Shown: positions 61,896 through 64,000 of the stretch, in pieces
How positions within the stretch are numbered: the stretch's first letter is position 1
How the letters are laid out: every line of letters begins with the position of its first letter
NCBI GenBank assembly: GCA_047608075.1
Contig: JBLKRX010000002.1
Span: 211,416 to 275,415 of the forward strand
Direction: 5' to 3'
Origin: Ferdinandcohnia humi_A
GTDB taxonomy: Bacteria > Bacillota > Bacilli > Bacillales > Bacillaceae_L
Length of the DNA: 64,000 nt
Notes under the pieces: generated by a model
Seen by the model: only the letters and a program-made list of their open reading frames with translations
What the model was told of the DNA's origin: nothing
The model's database searches: none
Program-made: the position numbers and the translations under genes

Positions 61896-63590
61896 ATGAA
61901 ATCGATAAAAAATCAGAATGGTTCTAGTCTTATTTTAGTATTACTCGTCAGTTTAGTTTTTGTTGTCCTGGGCTTGACCATACTCTCTGTTACAATAGGC
62001 GGTGCAAAGAGAACTGAAATTCGTGGTGAGGATATTAAGAAAATCTATAAAGCAACAAATACAATGGATGAGGTTATATCAAAGTTTCAACATAAATTAT
62101 ATGACCTTAATGGTTACGTTCGAGAAGGTAATATTTACGGCTATGAAAGTGAGCTAGCTTCATTTATTGATTCCCTACATCCAATCAAAATAAAAAATAT
62201 CTCTTCTAATTATCATATCGATACGAATAAATTCTTTACTAGAGCTCTCTCAATTGAGGTAACTGCTGCCGGTGAAAATGGTAGAGAACGTACAGTAAGT
62301 CGTAATCTATTCTTATCTCCAACACCAAGCTTTTTGCAGTATACGGCAGGAAGTGGACCAAACGGACTTATGGTAATGAACGGTGGACTTGAGATAAACG
62401 GAAATGTACATGTGAATGATTTGATTCTAAGCAATAAGCCTGAATTTACGGACAATGGAGTTGAGAGAACTGCAACCTCTGTATTCCCTGACATAAATGG
62501 AGACCTTTTTATTCGTGGAACAGTGAATGGTAGCGAAAGATTAGACATTTCTAGACTACGTTCTTATTTTTTTGAAGAAGCTAGACCACCAGTTATTAAA
62601 CGAGAAACAAAGGAGTTTGTTGAAGTTAATTTTAATAAAACATACGCGCAAAAAATGAATGAATTACAAGGAGTAACTTTATCTTCTCATCCAGAGGATT
62701 ATAACGATCTTGCTACGATCAGCTCTACTATAGAGCAGCTATTAAATTCCTGTAGAGATGTTATCCTGTCTGCGACTGATGTATATCCAATTAGCCGTTC
62801 CAATAATTGCCCATCGCCACTTTATTTGATTGAGAAAGACTCTAACTATTTAGATATCAATAATTTATCTAATAATAGAGAAACAATTGTGTATACTGAC
62901 TTGGTTCAAAATGAAGATGGTTCATTTGAAGTGAATTCACCGGACGAAACAGAATATGCACCTTTATATGTTAAAAATGATTTAGTAATTAATAATTCAT
63001 GGCTAGTTGTTCATGGAGATTTAGAAATCGTTGCTTCAAGTAATAATCCAATTAAAATAGTTGGAAATATTCTTGTAACAGGAAATTTAATTATTCGTGG
63101 AGATAATTCAGATATAAATAGTGAAGATGATGAAGTTATCTTCGATTCTACAATGTATGTATTGGGAACGTCACACATATATAGTACGAATATTAGTGGT
63201 TTAGATGGCGATAAACAGTTAGTACTCCTTTCAAAAGGGGACATGGTAATAACCCGAATTAATGAATTTAGAAGCATTTCAACTGATATACAGCCACTCG
63301 ATGCGTACTTTTATACTGATTCATCTGCAGAACTTTATGGTGTAGGATCTTTATTCAGGATCAATGGAGGACTTTTTGCTAACGAACAACTCACAATAAA
63401 TGCAATCCGACAATATAATATAGCCAACAATGGTAGCTTATTACACAATATCCTATCTCCTTTCTCTCAAAGAGAAAATGGTTCCAGATTCGTCGTGACA
63501 TTTGATAGAGATGTTATTCTTGATCAATTGGATGCTTTACCTAGAGTTGATGAATTACAAATTGTCTTGGACGATATTAAAATTGAATAA
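61896..63590 (+). CDS. PilX/GspK-like large minor pilin with repetitive beta region
   Basis: A 564-residue protein with a PilX-type N-terminus (NQNG followed by SSLILVLLVSLVFVVLG). Position +5 is Leu, not Glu, as in GspK. After a helical part (45-100) come two stretches of short turn-strand repeats, about 158-215 (GLEINGNVHVNDL, NGDLFIRGTVNG) and 355-440 (KNDLVINNSWLVVHGDLEIV, GNILVTGNLIIRG), which look like bactofilin or beta-helix rungs. Two cysteines lie at 286 and 305. It is last in the minor-pilin operon and probably caps the tip complex. Confidence 0.75.
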   Translation: MKSIKNQNGSSLILVLLVSLVFVVLGLTILSVTIGGAKRTEIRGEDIKKIYKATNTMDEVISKFQHKLYDLNGYVREGNIYGYESELASFIDSLHPIKIKNISSNYHIDTNKFFTRALSIEVTAAGENGRERTVSRNLFLSPTPSFLQYTAGSGPNGLMVMNGGLEINGNVHVNDLILSNKPEFTDNGVERTATSVFPDINGDLFIRGTVNGSERLDISRLRSYFFEEARPPVIKRETKEFVEVNFNKTYAQKMNELQGVTLSSHPEDYNDLATISSTIEQLLNSCRDVILSATDVYPISRSNNCPSPLYLIEKDSNYLDINNLSNNRETIVYTDLVQNEDGSFEVNSPDETEYAPLYVKNDLVINNSWLVVHGDLEIVASSNNPIKIVGNILVTGNLIIRGDNSDINSEDDEVIFDSTMYVLGTSHIYSTNISGLDGDKQLVLLSKGDMVITRINEFRSISTDIQPLDAYFYTDSSAELYGVGSLFRINGGLFANEQLTINAIRQYNIANNGSLLHNILSPFSQRENGSRFVVTFDRDVILDQLDALPRVDELQIVLDDIKIE

Positions 63591-63924
63591 GAAAAGCGCA
63601 AGCCTCTTGGTAGGTGAACGTCAACCATAATCCGCCACATCTTGTGCAAACGTTGACTCAGTACTTCCTTTTCAAGTCCGACAAGCAAATGTTCTGTGGC
63701 AAAGAAAGTCTTCACTGACATTTCTTTGCTGCACATTTTTGACCTCTAGCTGCTTTAATCGCTAAAGGATGCCTCTAGGAGAGTAATCTCCACAGAAAAA
63801 AGCTCAGCTTGTTCCTATAGCTTTACTAAGATTATGCAGAAGCTTATTTTGACGGTGAAAACTGGTTAGGCGTTCCAGTTAGACATGAAAACTATGTACA
63901 AAAAATTTTTTTCCTATTCTTATA
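63591..63924 (+). repeat. Dispersed repeat family A, copy 3 (long form)
   Basis: Starts AAGAAAAGCGCAAGCCTCTTGG at the stop of the last pilin gene. It shares with copy 1 the blocks AATCCGCCAC, AACGTTGAC, CGACAAGCAAAT, TTCTGTGGCAAA and TTTCTTTGC, and ends GTTAGACATGAAAACTATGTAC. An extra segment of about 120 bases before the 3' block is absent from the others. No gene is present. Confidence 0.7.
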
Positions 63925-64000
63925 ATCGAGTAGGAGGGGATGACTAATCCCCGACCTCTCACACCACCGTACGTACCGTTCGGTATACGGCGGTTCAATT
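63925..64000 (-). mobile_element. 3' end of a group II intron (domains V and VI), cut by the window edge
   Basis: On the minus strand GAACCGCCGTATACC, GAACGG, TACGTACGGTGGTGTGAG forms domain V: 9-bp stem ACCGCCGTA/TACGGTGGT, two-base CG bulge, short upper stem and tetraloop. Domain VI follows (GTCGGGGA...TCCCC, then TCCTACTCGAT), with the intron probably ending at AT (63925). The reverse transcriptase gene would lie beyond 64000. These blocks are familiar from Bacillus group II introns. Confidence 0.82.

Noticed and set aside
63524..63736. Minus-strand ORF of 70 codons at the end of the last minor pilin
   Set aside because: It overlaps the pilin gene and repeat A copy 3; similarity to the 4.5-kb ORF is repeat homology, not a protein family.

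Overview
The window is AT-rich chromosomal DNA from an endospore-forming member of the Bacillaceae. Gene content and order follow the Bacillus subtilis segment cymR-rarA ... aspS-hisS ... relA-apt-recJ ... secDF-comN-spoVB ... yajC-tgt-queA-ruvB-ruvA-bofC ... safA-pheA-pheB-obg-spo0B-rpmA-prp-rplU ... spoIVFB/FA-minD/C-mreD/C/B-radC-maf-spoIIB. Most genes lie on the minus strand. Sporulation genes (rsfA, spoVB, bofC, a YhcN-type lipoprotein, safA, spo0B, spoIVFA/FB, spoIIB) fix the lifestyle. A single-chain Rne/Rng ribonuclease, which B. subtilis lacks, and a full type IV pilus cluster separate it from B. subtilis. Species cannot be assigned from the sequence alone.

Layout. 1-4.4 kb: 5' end of cymR, a YczE-type membrane protein, rarA, and an ABC-2 exporter pair. 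4.4-15.4 kb: rsfA with a candidate sigma-F promoter, tcdA, a 6S RNA gene, the hisS-aspS operon under a T-box leader, a small HTH protein, an SH3b/amidase wall hydrolase, dtd and relA. 15.4-16.1 kb is a repeat-rich gap. 16.1-30.6 kb: apt, recJ, a cation-diffusion transporter, secDF, comN, spoVB, DUF421 and TIGR04086 membrane proteins, yajC, tgt, queA, DUF2905, ruvB, ruvA. 30.7-42.1 kb: bofC, lipoprotein, safA, pheA/pheB, obg, spo0B, the rplU-prp-rpmA ribosomal operon with its leader, rng, spoIVFB/FA. 42.2-49.3 kb: the maf-radC-mreBCD-minCD division/shape group and a SPOR-domain SpoIIB-like protein.

49.4-63.6 kb is the most distinctive part. Where B. subtilis has only comC, this genome has an 11-gene minus-strand type IV pilus operon: acidic membrane protein, PRC-barrel protein, VanW/G5 protein, pilB, pilT, pilC, major pilin, prepilin peptidase, pilM, pilN, pilO. 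It faces a divergent three-gene operon of minor pilins. The last minor pilin lacks the usual Glu at +5 and carries a long repetitive beta-strand region; all three minor pilins carry an even number of cysteines, whereas the major pilin has none. Two operon members (518-aa acidic membrane protein, two-PRC-barrel protein) have no function I can name beyond likely pilus accessory roles.

Mobile and repetitive DNA. A dispersed hairpin-rich repeat family (called A here) occurs three times, a second family (B) twice, and one gap (15.38-15.73 kb) has copies of both plus an extra hairpin segment that may be a mobile-element remnant. The last ~75 bases are the 3' end (domains V and VI) of a group II intron on the minus strand, next to repeat A copy 3. 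I saw no rRNA, tRNA, CRISPR array or prophage.
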